DNA of 64,000 nucleotides from Ecdyonurus torrentis (GCA_949318235.1 OX439133.1:24283515-24347514), one strand, 5' to 3'. Shown: positions 11,750 through 23,647, counted from the stretch's first letter. The notes: generated by a model from the letters alone, not told the origin. A program made the numbers and translations.

Positions 11750-12053
11750 TATAGGGTGTATGCGGATGACGATATATTTGTTGCGCTTGGAGGCCATACT
11801 AAAGTAGTGTGTAACATTGCTCAGCATAGGAAAAACTTCATTGAAGCCAATTTTCTTTGGGAAATTGGTTAATTTTTTGTTATTGTTATTTTTATCACAT
11901 ACTTGAGATACTAATTTAACATATTTACAGCATCAATGCTCTCAAAATTATTGCATGGTGTTTTTAAACTGGCAAAATGATTTTTGTCCTATACTACCCA
12001 TGTTATTGAGTTATACAACATGGCGTCGACTTTAACATGAATGCATAGACCCA
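11750..12053 (+). mobile_element. Family B MITE B5
   Basis: Clean left end TATAGGGTGTATGCGGATGA. Right end ATGAATGCATAGACCCAG lacks the final TATA. TGACGTCA is degraded to TGACGATA. Confidence 0.85.
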
Positions 12054-12893
<840 letters not shown>

Positions 12894-13278
12894 CAATTTT
12901 TACTTAATTTTTCCCCAAAGTGTAACACTTCTATTTAAGTTCCTTAATTAAAGTTAATGGAGGTTAAGGATGAGGCACCCCTAATTTCATGTCCCTTACC
13001 ATTGCAAAGTTGCGTTTTTCGCTTTTTTTTTTTTTTTTTTTTTGTTCTGTTATTGAGGCTGTAAAATTTTAAATGAGGAATACAATGAAAAAAAAATTAC
13101 TACAAATAGCATAATAGATATAAAGCCTGAAAATTACAATATCTCTATAGGTTAATATTATACTCTGGCACAAGTACGGATATACTACAATAATACCAAA
13201 TACCTAATGCAATTAAAACATACTAGTTGTGTCTCACCTACGTTAGGTGTATTTGTATAAAGTATATTAATATTAGTG

Positions 13279-13375
13279 GTGTTCTCTTGCACCAAAAAAT
13301 GCGCATTCCATTTGAATAACCAAAGTTGATTGTCATTTTACGAGCTTAGAATAGGGTTTCCGAACAGCATTACTT
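13279..13375. mobile_element. Family W, copy W2
   Basis: TTGCACCAAAAAATGCGC, TTTGAATAACCAAAGTTG and TTCCGAACAGCATTA match W1. The left TIR is degraded. Confidence 0.65.
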
Positions 13376-13401
13376 GTTCCAGGTTTATATTTACCTATTG
13401 C

Positions 13402-13715
13402 AATAGGGTGTATGCATTCATAAAGTCGGCGCAATTTTGGACCACTCAATAACATGGTCCGTATTAGGCAATAACTTATTTTGCCAGTTTAAAAATACTA
13501 GTCAATATTTTTGAGAGCATTGATGTTGTTAATAGGTTGAATTAGAATCTCAAGTATGTGAGAAAAATAAAAATAACAAAAATTAATCGTTTTCTTAAAG
13601 AAACCCAAAGAAAATAGCAAAAATCAAAGCTTGTCCTATGCTGAGTAATGTTATTCATTACTCCAGTATGGCGTCCAAGCGCATGAAATATGACGTCATC
13701 AGCATACACTCTATA
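13402..13715 (-). mobile_element. Family B MITE B6
   Basis: AATAGGGTGTATGCATTCAT at the left and TGACGTCATCAGCATACAC plus TCTATA at the right. Internal blocks are complete with small insertions. Confidence 0.85.
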
Positions 13716-14221
13716 ATACAGGATTCATAGCCCAGACATTAATATATATTTTTGTCTTTGGTAAATTAACACACTTTTACGAATTTTAAATTAAAACCAA
13801 AAATTAAACGACATTTTTAAAACCATTATACTTTCAAAGTATTAGTACAGTATGCTATATAATATGATTTAAACGGATTTATTATGGCAGAATCTTTTTT
13901 CATGTGAGGTTTCATTATTAAAATATTGAAAGATTAAATAAATCAATATAAAATCAATCTTCTTTAGAATATTCAATTTTTGTTAAAAACCTAATTTAAA
14001 AATGACATACAGTACATTATATACTTTACTTTAAAACATTTTAGTTTTTTTTTTCTTCTTTATATAAAAGTGCACAGATGTGTGTAATAATAAGATGTTC
14101 AATATATGTTACAATACGGGTAATGTTCAATAATTTAAAGCATGGAGCATCGTAAACTCAATTTCTCACACACATATAGTTAGATATTGATCTTATATAC
14201 CTTTTTTTACTATTATTTTTT

Positions 14222-14257
<36 letters not shown>

Positions 14258-15549
14258 CGCTAAAGTACATGAAAGTACATTGTAAAACATGACTCTTTAT
14301 AAAAGTTTATTTTTTCCTTGCACAAAAAATTACCCCAGACATTACATACATAAAGAATAGTTTTTATATAAAATTATGGACATTTATTTTTAACATGACT
14401 ATTCTTTTTTGCATTGGAAAAATATTTTTTTTCCTTCTTTTTTAGGTATATTGTTAATTTTAATTTGTTATTGCTTTTGCATTTAGTTTCTATGAGTTAA
14501 ATATTTTTAAATCTATCTCTTTTACTATGTGTATAAGTATATGGTACAGCTAAGAAAAAAAATCAAAAAATATTTACAAGAAGAAATATTGTATAGTAAG
14601 GACGAAAAAAAATTAATAAACAAAATTTTGAACTCACTTATCTAGAATTTCAAACTTCGTAAACTTATATATTTATTTATTTATTTATTTATTTATATAT
14701 TTATTCATCTATTTATTTTTGTTTTTATTTTTTACATCATGATATTTTAAAATTTGTAAATTAAAATAAAATTAATATCTCAGAAAAAAAAATTTTTATT
14801 AGCAGATCACAATTTCCTCCCTTTTCATATTATAGCATAACACTAAAAATTAAATTAATTTAAAAATCACATCTTTAATAAATTATAAAATATTAAAAAA
14901 AAAAAAAATGTTTGTTTTTCTTAAAACATTAAACGCTTTCTTTTTTACTGTACTCTTTTTTCCTTGTATTTTAAAAGATAAACGAGTTGTACATTAAGAT
15001 AAAAGTTATTTATTACTCTAAAGTCAAAAAGTTAAGCGGCGATTTTACTTCATTATGAAACACTTAACATTTTGATTTATGTGTCTTCATATTAAATTGT
15101 TATAATATATAAAATATATTTTATAATGAAAAACTTTTTTTGACTTGAAATTAGAATAAGATTTTATTTACATTCATGTTTTACATATTTTTTTTTTCTT
15201 AACAAGATATAGTGGTTTTATTTATATAAGAAAAGTTTTACTTAATAATTTTTTATAGGGTTAGTTTATAAAAATTTATGTAGACTATTTTTACTTACTT
15301 TATACTCTTAAAGTAAACATGCAAATTTAAGGGTAGATTTTAGAGTTTTAATTTATCCAATATTTTTCATCATTACTATTAATTTTAGTATTATTTAAAA
15401 GCTTTTGTTTTATATTTGTTTATTGTATTATTTGTTCTGACTATTATATTCAGTGTACAGTATGTTTTATAAGAAATGGGACAAAAAATGGAGTTAAAAA
15501 ATAACTCGTTTAATTTTGGGACGTTTTGGCATCCAATATCAGTATAAAA
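13716..15549. other. Long AT-rich stretch without recognisable genes
   Basis: About 1.8 kb dominated by A/T runs, including a 27-bp poly(T) near 14226 and a (TTTA)n-like tract near 14668-14710. No splice-flanked open frame, RNA gene or repeat end was found. Confidence 0.5.
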
Positions 15550-15566
15550 AATATAGAACTATTTAG

Positions 15567-16074
15567 AGCTGTAAATTTAGACCGGTTCGAGCACCCGCCC
15601 GGGCCAAAATCTTCGGGTGCTCGTTTTTTTGAAAACGGTCACACTGGGTTTCGAGCTTTTAGCTCGAAAACGAGCTTTTTCGAGTTGAGCTCGTGAATGA
15701 GTCGTGAAAAAAACGATCTTTTGAAAATAAATCGAGCTAAAGAAAAAAATTTGCAGAAAGCAAAGAAAAAAAGTTTGTAATTTTTGTTTAAAATTGCATT
15801 TTTAATATTCTATCATGCAAAACAAGCTGTTTAAAATATTATAAAAAATTGTTTTATTTTATCATGCATTTTTTTATCCTTCAAAAACATTTTTTTTCTT
15901 AATGAAAATCGAGCTTTTTTATTCATAGTTTCGAAAGCTCGTTTTCAAACGCGGCTCAAATATCGAGCTTTCCGAGCTTTGGCTCGTTTTTCGAGTTTAA
16001 GATCGATTTCAAGCTAAACCCGGTTTTCAAGTCAAACCGGGCTAAAAAATATTTCGAGTTTTTTTCAGCTCTAA
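15567..16074. mobile_element. Family Z element saturated with CGAGC/GCTCG motifs
   Basis: Bounded by TTTAGAGCTG at the left and its inverse CAGCTCTAAA at the right. The interior carries dense CGAGCTTT / AGCTCGAAAA words in both orientations, and CCGGTTCGAGC with CCGGTTTTCAAG near the two ends. Structure resembles hAT elements with subterminal repeats. I could not find a clean 8-bp target duplication, so boundaries and superfamily are inferred. Confidence 0.55.
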
Positions 16075-16337
16075 AATATATTCTATAGTTCAGAACTTAT
16101 TTCTATACTTTACTTTCAATGCAAGTTATCGGTGGTGCATTAGCTTAAAACAAGTTAATCGAGCAATCAGAAACATTAAATCCATTACTTGGTCCTATTT
16201 TTAGCTTTTACGTCGTATATTTATACTTGTGTTCAATACAAGTATTATTATTGTTTTTTTTTTTTTTTATTAATTTCTTTATTTTTTGGTATTTATATTT
16301 TTCGGAATGTTCTAATATCCTATTGAAATATTACTAT

Positions 16338-16675
16338 AGCCTAAATGCAGAAGGATGTGTATTGGCAGAGAAGTGTTGAAATTGTCCCCGTTGTGGTTTC
16401 TGTGAATGGTCTGGTTAGCCAAGATTGGTTAAAAGCAAGAGAAAGGTTAAACCTCGAGGACAGGCATTTACGTGTCATGCAGAAAGCTGCAGTTCTTGGC
16501 ACAGCTAACATCGTACGCAAAGTGCTTAGTTTGTGACATCTCTGTATACCACCTGCAGTTTCTGACATAATTGGTACTGAATTATTCTCATCTTCACCTT
16601 GAATCAAGTAGGATTCCTGTGTTGGTGTTACAGAAGAAGAAAGAAATCACTCATAATAATAAATAAATAAATAAA
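16338..16675 (+). mobile_element. 5'-truncated non-LTR retrotransposon (LINE) 3' end
   Basis: An open frame from 16345 to the TGA at 16534-16536 encodes 63 residues including VEIVPVVVSVNGLV and LRVMQKAAVLGTANIVRKVL. That pattern resembles the conserved C-terminal tail of the reverse-transcriptase ORF in many invertebrate non-LTR elements (my recollection of the family, not a search). It is followed by ~90 bp of 3' UTR-like sequence and a tail of AATAATAAATAAATAAATA, typical of a LINE 3' end. The catalytic domain is absent and the copy is dead. Codon use and GC are distinctly higher than in the surroundings. Confidence 0.7.
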
Positions 16676-17130
16676 AGTGTCCAACATTGCTAAAGGGTGG
16701 GAAAATCAGGGACCCCTTACAATTTATCAATAACTCTCATTACTTAATAAAAAGTATAGTAAGAAAGAGACAAAAAGTTGTAACAAAATTTATATTAATA
16801 TATGTCATTAAAAGAAGAAAAAAAAATCTATTCAGAAAAGTAATTTATCATTATTTTCAAACTCATATTAACTGAGATACTCAGGTAAAATGACATCATT
16901 TGTGTTCCTTGTGCTTTTAGTAATGTTCATGACAAAACTTTGGTATCTAATGACGAATTAGTGTGAGTTAGAGAGAGAGAGAAAGAGAAAAGGTTCAAAT
17001 CAAGCTTAACTCTCAAAGAGAGAAATGAGAGCTGTGTTCGTATTTTATGGTCCAAGTTTAAATTAGAGTAGAACATTTTGCAATGCTCTGTCTGCTATAA
17101 TATTGTGAGTTAACTATCTTTTGCTCCGTA
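16676..17130. other. Unassigned spacer
   Basis: Short GA-rich patch near 16970-16990. No gene recognised. Confidence 0.4.
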
Positions 17131-17256
17131 TTAAAGGCATAAAACATGTCGAATAAAAATATTATCTAATGACAGCTATTATCCTAACATACCTGAAAAA
17201 TCAACGTTAATTTGTACAGTCATGAATTTCTAATTTATTTTCTATTCACGAAATGT

Positions 17257-17826
17257 CAAGGTTCATATAATAAAGACGTTGAGCGCAGCACAAAACTCGC
17301 GCATTTGATTTCATTTTGTGATGGATTGTACTTGGTTCTAAGCCAGTACGATGTCGCGTTCACCAGTTACGTCACTGATTAGGTAAGCAAAGTTGCAAGT
17401 GGTGATATGACGTCTTTGGTGAATTCCTTTAGAGCCATAGACCACATAAAACAACATGTGCTTTTGAATGAATAAACTCGAAATGGGATCTTTAAAGCTG
17501 ATGACAATTTTTACCAGAATGTTAATGTAGCCCCACGAGAGAGCGTAGAAAAACTGTAAAGTAGGCAATTGGCTTGAAAATTCATGTTTATGACGTCAGA
17601 AACATGCAAAAATTAGTATGAAAATGTGCGGGTTGCATAAACCGAATTTTCTGATCACTGCTTCGGGGCTACTGTTGGGTTTTGAGACAAGCTTATGTTA
17701 TTTATGTAAGTCCCATCAAGTGTTTTGTGATATAATTGCGTATGTTTTTCTCAGGTCTATTCCTTGAAGCTGCGCGACTTTGGCCAAAACTTTTTCCGGA
17801 ACACCTAACCTCTTATATGGAACTTG
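17257..17826 (-). mobile_element. Family L element L1 with 9-bp target duplication, interrupted by A4
   Basis: Ends CAAGGTTCATATAATAAAGA and CCTCTTATATGGAACTTG are inverted repeats. It is flanked by ACGAAATGT at 17248-17256 and ACGAAATGG at 17827-17835 (8 of 9 identical). Interior blocks (GCGCAGCACAAAACTCGCGC, CCAGTTACGTCACTGAT, GCGACTTTGGCCAAAACTTT) match L2 in reverse. A 9-bp duplication is typical of Mutator-like elements. Confidence 0.8.
17428..17767 (-). mobile_element. Family A MITE A4 inside L1
   Basis: TTTAGAGCCATAGACCACAT to CTCAGGTCTATTCCTTGA, both TTAA sites mutated. It interrupts L1 after GGTGAATTCC. L2 is continuous at the equivalent point. Confidence 0.85.
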
Positions 17827-17929
17827 ACGAAATGGTGGATGCGGATTATGACGTCACAGCTCCCTTGTTCTAACTTGTAAGCGCGCGTGGATCAAATCAA
17901 TTAGAGCATAAGATACGAATATAGCTGTT

Positions 17930-17932
<3 letters not shown>

Positions 17933-17966
<34 letters not shown>

Positions 17967-18030
17967 TCTTTTCTGCAAGTTTGAGATAAATTAAAGACCT
18001 TTACAAAGAGAAACGTTAGGCCATTTATCA

Positions 18031-18100
<70 letters not shown>
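17933..18100. repeat. (GA)n and (TC)n microsatellite pair
   Basis: (GA)n at 17933-17963 and (TC)n at 18033-18100 are inverted relative to one another and separated by ~70 bp, so the region can fold back. Confidence 0.95.
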
Positions 18101-18103
<3 letters not shown>

Positions 18104-18604
18104 CTATACTGTCTCAAAGTGATTCCTTTTCTCTTAAAAAAGAGATTTGATTTTACTTTTTTTTTTAACTGTAAAAAGTACAATACAGTATGATATAGAT
18201 ATGTTTGAAATAATAGAATATTGATCTTTCAGTTACTAATCTTTACATTATATATTTCCTTTGACTTCACAACAGAATATTATAATATATTTCTCAAAGA
18301 CAAAGTGTTTTGTCTCTTACTGATTTTAGTTTTAATCTGTGACGTAAAGATGGTTCTATAGGTTAAAGGTTTGTATCTAATATATTCAAAAGTTGAATCT
18401 GGATTATATAAATTGATCTTCTCGCATCAAGATGAAGCTACACATCTACTATTCTCCCAATACTAATTCGAGAGGATGCAGTGTAATTAAATATGTAAAG
18501 TTAACCGTGATTGGCTGGTAGATTTATAACACGCTCTCTGATTGGTTTAGAACTCCTGATGCAGCTTTTTGCGGGAAAGAAGTGGTTTTGGCATACGTGT
18601 ACAT
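18101..18604. other. Spacer ending in a CCAAT/E2F-like promoter-like patch
   Basis: The first ~350 bp are AT-rich. At 18505-18580 two inverted CCAAT boxes (GATTGGCT, GATTGGTT) and TTTTTGCGGGAAAG, close to an E2F site, occur within 75 bp. No gene follows, because repeat G starts at once. Motif co-occurrence only. Confidence 0.25.
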
Positions 18605-19019
18605 GGTGAACGATCTACACTTTACAAATTTGAGACTACCTGGTGAATTTTCACCTGTTTTATATATCAGAAGCTCCAGGTAGTCGCCTTTTTGTAAAGT
18701 GTAGATCGTTCATTCTTTGGAAATTTATAAAGTGTAAGGTCGTTTTACTAAAAAAATGAAATTCTGTGGCATATAGGAATGATATGTATTTAGATAGATT
18801 TTGGCGTCAACTGAAATCTCCATCTGATTGCATTGAATAGCCATAACCCAATACAATTTCATTTTTTTAAAGTAAAATGACTTTACAAATTGAAAAGTTT
18901 ACAAATTTGAGACTACCTGGTGAATTCACACCTGTTTCATATAGCAGAAGCTCCAGGTAGCCATGATTTTTTAAAGTGTAGATCGTTCATTCTTTGAAAA
19001 TTTGTACAGTGTAGAAGCT
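18604..19019. mobile_element. Family G: nested hairpins with GATCTACACTTTAC ends
   Basis: A hairpin at 18608-18711 (GAACGATCTACACTTTACAA ... GTGTAGATCGTTC) contains ACTACCTGGTGAATT and CTCCAGGTAGT. Nearly the same hairpin recurs at 18890-18995. Between them ACTAAAAAAATGAAATT and AATTTCATTTTTTTAA form a further stem. Looks like one foldback element inserted in, or duplicated around, another. Confidence 0.6.
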
Positions 19020-19041
19020 TCATATTGACGCGAAAAGATCG

Positions 19042-19157
19042 AAATGCTGTTCGTAAACCCTATTCTCTGTTCCTAAAATGACGATCAACTTTGGTAATTG
19101 ATATGGAATCCGCATTTTTTGGTGCAAGAAAACAGGGTTTACGAACAAGGCTATATT
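19042..19157. mobile_element. Family W, copy W3 (inverted)
   Basis: AATGCTGTTCGTAAACCC at the left and GGGTTTACGAACAAGG at the right. The core ATTTTTTGGTGCAAG is inverted relative to W1. The stem is nearly perfect. Confidence 0.75.
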
Positions 19158-19451
19158 AAAATATAGTCAATCAAGAAAAAAATATATATAAATTAATAAT
19201 AATTATTATTATTATTTCCTGTAATATCACTATTCGTAATTTTTTTATTTTTTATTATTATTGTTTTAAACGCAATTGCGCTGTTTTGGAGCAAGGAAAC
19301 AGTGTTTATAAACATCATTAAAGATTTTAAATTTTAATGCAATATTCTAAAATGAAACAAAATACTCACTAAATTTGGCATTTATAGCATTTGGTTTTAA
19401 ATATCAAAAACAAAAATAACAATATGATATATGAATATTGTTATTTTACAG

Positions 19452-19693
19452 CACGGAAAAAAAGTAACTCTATTTTCATTTTTTTTTATATATAATAAAT
19501 TTGTTACATATAATATACAAAGTTTTTAAAGATGTAAAGAGCTAACTATTTATCGCTGAAGACATTATGTTTATGTTTATTCTATTACGATTTACTGTAC
19601 AAGATTTTTTCAGAAAAGTTATTGGTTTGTACTGAAGAGTTACTTCTATAATAAATTCTAAATAATTTCTTAATTTTATGTTTTTCCTGCTGA
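19452..19693. mobile_element. Family T element T3
   Basis: GCACGGAAAAAAAGTAACTC at the left; TAAAGAGCTAACTATTTATC and GTTATTGGTTTGTACTGAAG inside; TTTTTCCTGCTG at the right. Matches T1 (37932), T2 (40998) and T4 (53446). Confidence 0.6.
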
Positions 19694-20375
19694 GTAATTC
19701 GGTTTTGGTGTTACAGAAGAGGGGGGTGGGGGGGGGGGGGGGAGAAGAAGAAAAAAAAAAAAAAAAAAAAAAGGAATACATAATAATAAGTGGTCGTGAT
19801 TTTTTTTTTTTTAGATTCAATTAAAACATGTAATTACTTTATTTATTTTCAGTTTAATATAATGATTCATGGATATTAATTAATATTTTAATCAGACAGA
19901 AAGAGAATCTTCTCTCAATCTAATTATTTATTACTTAACTATATTTCAATTTCTGCCTTAAAAATTAACAAGTCCATTGGCTTTGTAATTCATTGTCCGT
20001 TTAGAGTATACATTCTCTTCTATTCTTCACGAAGAGAGCTGCTATTGGAATTTTAATTTGTAAATATGTTTAATTATGCTAGAATTAAATAATTTATAAT
20101 AATTATTTAAAAAAATATATAATATATATTTATATTTAAATGCATAAAATATTAATATATTTATTTTTAAGTTATTATAAATTTTTATAATTGTATTATA
20201 TTATAATATTATGTGTAAAAATTTGTTGTATTTAATTATATTATTTTTTTGAAGCAAAACAGAAGAGGAATGAAATTGTGGATATAATTCTTAATCGAAT
20301 ACCTGTGTAAAATTAAAATACATGCATGTAAAATTTAAATGACACAGAAATGATGCACTTACATGTGTTTATGTA
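19694..20375. other. Low-complexity and AT-rich DNA
   Basis: A G-run at 19721-19742 is followed by poly(A) and poly(T) near 19752-19813, giving a purine-rich tract. No gene seen. Confidence 0.5.
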
Positions 20376-20740
20376 TTAAGGAAGTAGGGTACTGATCTTA
20401 TATCTCAAAAACTAGAAGTGTTTTGGGTCTACATTTGGTGTTATTGTTTAGCTAAGGATCACACCTAGCCATGTTAAAAATTTCACGATGTTTGACCGTC
20501 CCAAAAAAAAAAAAATAAATAAATAAATTTTGAAATTAATATTAGGCCTTATGGGCTTAAAATTTCAAAAAAAATCACATAAAATTAATTTGCATGGTGA
20601 CCCCCAAATTTTTTATTTAGTTTTGAAATTGTCTCAAGCTGAAGTATCATTGTGCAAAATTTCAGCTTTTTTTTTTTTTTTTTTTTTTGGACGAGAAAAG
20701 TTTGAGTCTAATGGCCGATGTTGGTACCCTACTCCCTTAA
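20376..20740 (+). mobile_element. Family I TTAA MITE, I1
   Basis: TTAAGGAAGTAGGGTACTGA at the left and TTGGTACCCTACTCCCTTAA at the right, a ~17-bp TIR flanked by TTAA. The interior has AGGCCTTATGGGCTTAAAAT, GCATGGTGACCCCCAAAT and TCATTGTGCAAAATTTCAGC. A 20-bp poly(T) lies near 20670. Confidence 0.85.
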
Positions 20741-21439
20741 TGAAGTGAATCTAAACTTCTCTCAACACCAAGAACAAACAAAAATATTTAATTATTTAAT
20801 ATATGGAGTTGCCAGTTTATCAATTTATATACCTTTTTTGATAACTCTTGTAAATATCCCCATTTACCATAATTATAAGATTTATTCAAACATTAGGATC
20901 CTGCAACCATATTCACGACTTTTTAAAAAATTATTTCATTGCCTTATATTGGATCGGATCTTGGAATGACAAAAATATGTTTCTTTTGTCAAAAATGTTT
21001 TCTTACCTTTGCGGATCCCTACCTACTCTAGAATGCTAAAAATAGTTTTTAAATATTCACTTTAATTTTAGGGCGTATTCTGGTCAAATTGTTGTACTTT
21101 TATATCAACTTGTTCCATTTTTTAATTGAATTAACTTGCATTGATAGATCTAATAAAATATAGTGTCAACAAAGAGTTCATTATAGTAGAATTTTAATTT
21201 AGTTATAAGTATTTTTTTAAATAGTTTTAAATGAATTTAATATTTTTTTGAAACTTTTAAGTATAAATTTACTAGTATTTTTTAATTCAATAAAATTAAT
21301 AAATTTTTGAATTTTTTAAAATATAGTATATTATTTTAAAGTTTTAAAAATATTAAACTAAAATTTATAAAGCTGTTTAAAAAAAAAGTTTCAATGAATA
21401 ATAATTAAATTTTATTAGTTTTTGTTAAAAGGAAGAAAG
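20741..21439. other. AT-rich DNA with one low-scoring open frame
   Basis: A frame at about 20745-20966 is rich in hydrophobic residues (LIYGVASLSIYIPFLITLV). It has no start context, splice signals or recognisable family. It could be a decayed membrane-protein fragment or chance. Confidence 0.25.
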
Positions 21440-21690
21440 GAAGAAAATCGACTACGGCGGGATTCAACTTAAAAATTATAAATATAGAAAAATATGATAT
21501 TTTAAAAGTGATATACTAGGTTATGTTATCTCCAAAAATTTAAATAATAATAATAATAAATTGCCGGCACTATGCTAGATTTTAAAATATTATATTTTTA
21601 AGTTTTAGCCCATGTTAATTTCAAAAATTATTTTCTCCTTTAACTGATGGTAACAAGTTCTGAAAATTTCACAATTACTATTATTTACTA
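21440..21690. mobile_element. Family M copy
   Basis: GCGGGATTCAACTTAAAAAT, CACTATGCTAGATTTTAAA, TTTTAGCCCATGTTAATTTC and TTTAACTGATGGTAACAAG follow the same order as at 40180-40400. An (AAT)n expansion lies at 21545-21560. Confidence 0.6.
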
Positions 21691-21819
21691 TTAAATATAA
21701 TTTTTGTGGCAATTTTAAAACATTTATTTCAAATTTATCTAACCTACGAATACAAACTAACCTTTCCTATTAAAGTAACAACTTTTCTTAGGTTACCTGT
21801 TCTAATAATTCCAATCATG

Positions 21820-21852
<33 letters not shown>

Positions 21853-22374
21853 CTTGCTATCAATCACACGTTTCCATTTTATTACTATCCTATACATAAA
21901 GTTGATTTTCTTATAAATTTAACTCATGATTTTGAGCCTTATTTACAAATTACCACACGTGCCACATTGATTGCTTGGGTAATTTCAATTCACATACCAT
22001 GAGAAAACTATTCAATGGAAAAAAAAAAGTAAATACTTAAGGCATATGATTGATTTAATTTAGAACACAAATATTGCATTACCTTAAATTAGAAAATAAT
22101 TTAATTTTGTTTTATATCTTTATTTTATAAACTGAAAATTGGATTTTGTGGATTTTGAACAATAATATAATTTTCCATTGCTATATTAATCGGATTGTTA
22201 TAATTGAATTCTCTCAAATTACAAATAAAATGTAAAATAGAGGTCTACTGTATAGGTGTAAATGGGAAATTATAAATTATTGATTTTGTTAAATCCACAA
22301 TTAAATTTAAATACAATTAAAATGTCACATACAATTTTGTGAGCTCTTATTTAATGTTGATTGAAAATTACAGA

Positions 22375-22413
<39 letters not shown>
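21691..22413. other. AT-rich spacer with two long poly(T) runs
   Basis: Poly(T) of 28 bp near 21822 and 35 bp near 22379. The second abuts the GC-richer island at 22414. Confidence 0.5.
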
Positions 22414-22416
<3 letters not shown>

Positions 22417-22700
22417 TGCCATATTGTGTTATCGTGCTATACACCAATCCCAGTCCCACTCAAGACATTGTCTTATCGACAGGTAAGGACTTTCCAATTA
22501 ATGGAAAAGCACACACGGGCCGGCCACGGACTAAGTATACAGCCCGGCATTTGCCATGACAGCCTAGAGAAACCGTGGAAACGTCTAGAAAGGCTGGTCG
22601 GTGCAATCACATCAATCATGCACCTCCCGAATACTGTGCGTCGTCATGGAATGCATGTAAACATGCATCGTGCAACGTGTTGTGCTCTCACACTTCACGT
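22414..22700 (-). mobile_element. GC-richer island preceded by poly(T): probable retroposed sequence
   Basis: About 290 bp of far higher GC (e.g. GGGCCGGCCACGG, CGTCGTCATGGAATGCATG). Read on the minus strand it ends ...CACAATATGGCAAGC followed by a ~35-nt poly(A), the layout of a retroposon or processed cDNA. Plus-strand translation gives an open stretch without a recognised domain, and CAG/GTAAGG at 22482 could equally be a donor. Identity unknown. Confidence 0.4.
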
Positions 22701-22770
22701 ATATAAATATATAAATACAGTTGTATATAAATTATAAATACAGTTGTCGGTATAAAAATATTGCAATGTC

Positions 22771-23083
22771 TTAAAGGCGTAGAACACCTTGAACAAAAAA
22801 GTTGTGTAATATCCTATCAAACCTGAAAATCAACGTTGATTTGGCCGAAGTCATTGATTTCTAATTTATTTTCCATTCACAAAATGACACTGGCGGTCAC
22901 TGACGTCACAGCTCGCCTGATCCACACGCGCGTAAACCGGGTGAACTGTGACGTCAGTGACCATCAGTGTCATTTTGTGAATGGAAAATAAATTAGAAAT
23001 AAATGACTCCAGCTAAATCAACGTTGATTTTCAGGTTTGTTAGGATATTACGCAACTTTTTTGTTCAAGGTGTTCTACGCCTC
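22771..23083. mobile_element. Family C palindrome C1
   Basis: TTAAAGGCGTAGAACACC at the left, GGTGTTCTACGCC at the right. The two ~140-bp arms pair with roughly ten mismatches around a loop near 22920-22945. Each arm holds one TGACGTCA. The right terminal TTAA is lost. Confidence 0.9.
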
Positions 23084-23396
23084 ACAGGCACGCAAAAAAT
23101 GTATCTATTATTCCTCTTTTAAATATCTCTGGGTGCTGTGATATATTTTTCTAAAAAAAAAAAAAAAAATCACAAATATATATTTATATTATATATATAA
23201 ACAAAAGCTCCACTGAATTTCAATATAGATTTTAAAAAAATTTACATATTTGAATTCAAAACATCTTCATTAATGGCGAAGACTAAAATGCAAGAATTCC
23301 TTTTTCACTCTTAACAATTAAAACTTCAATGGTAGTAATCAGTTATCACATAATCAGTTAGGAAAATTTCTTTAAATATTTTTACTAGCTTTAATA

Positions 23397-23638
23397 CAAG
23401 GTCCATATTATATAAGAGGTTAGTTGCTCCGGGAAAAGTTTTGGCCAAGGTCGCGCAGCTGAAAGGACTTCACCAAAGACGTCATATCACCGAGTGTATT
23501 TTTATTTACACCTTATCAGTGACGTAACTGGTGCACTGCATCGTATTGTCTTAAAATCAAGTACGTACATCCATCACAAAGTAAAATCAACTGCGCGAGT
23601 TTTGTGCTGCGCTCAACCTCTTTATCATATGGACCTTG
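23397..23638 (+). mobile_element. Family L element L2 with perfect 9-bp target duplication
   Basis: Ends CAAGGTCCATATTATATAAG and TTTATCATATGGACCTTG. GCTTTAATA directly precedes (23388-23396) and follows (23639-23647) the element. 242 bp, no coding capacity. The 9-bp duplication points to a Mutator-like (MULE) mobiliser. Confidence 0.9.
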
Positions 23639-23647
23639 GCTTTAATA

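Larger units (their letters stand above)
17131..17900 (+). mobile_element. Family C copy C3, interrupted by L1
   Basis: TTAAAGGCATAAAACATGTC to CTATTCACGAAATG (17131-17256) corresponds to the left arm of palindrome C. After L1 the sequence resumes with TATGACGTCACAGCTCCC and GCGCGCGTGG, the centre of C. The right arm is lost or unrecognisable. Confidence 0.6.

Noticed and set aside
16341..16607. Reverse-strand 88-residue frame
   Set aside because: Shadow of the LINE-like plus-strand frame, which shows the recognisable reverse-transcriptase tail.
20718..20969. Hydrophobic frame as a receptor fragment
   Set aside because: Begins inside the I1 terminus; no splice sites or family motifs; composition typical of AT-rich DNA.
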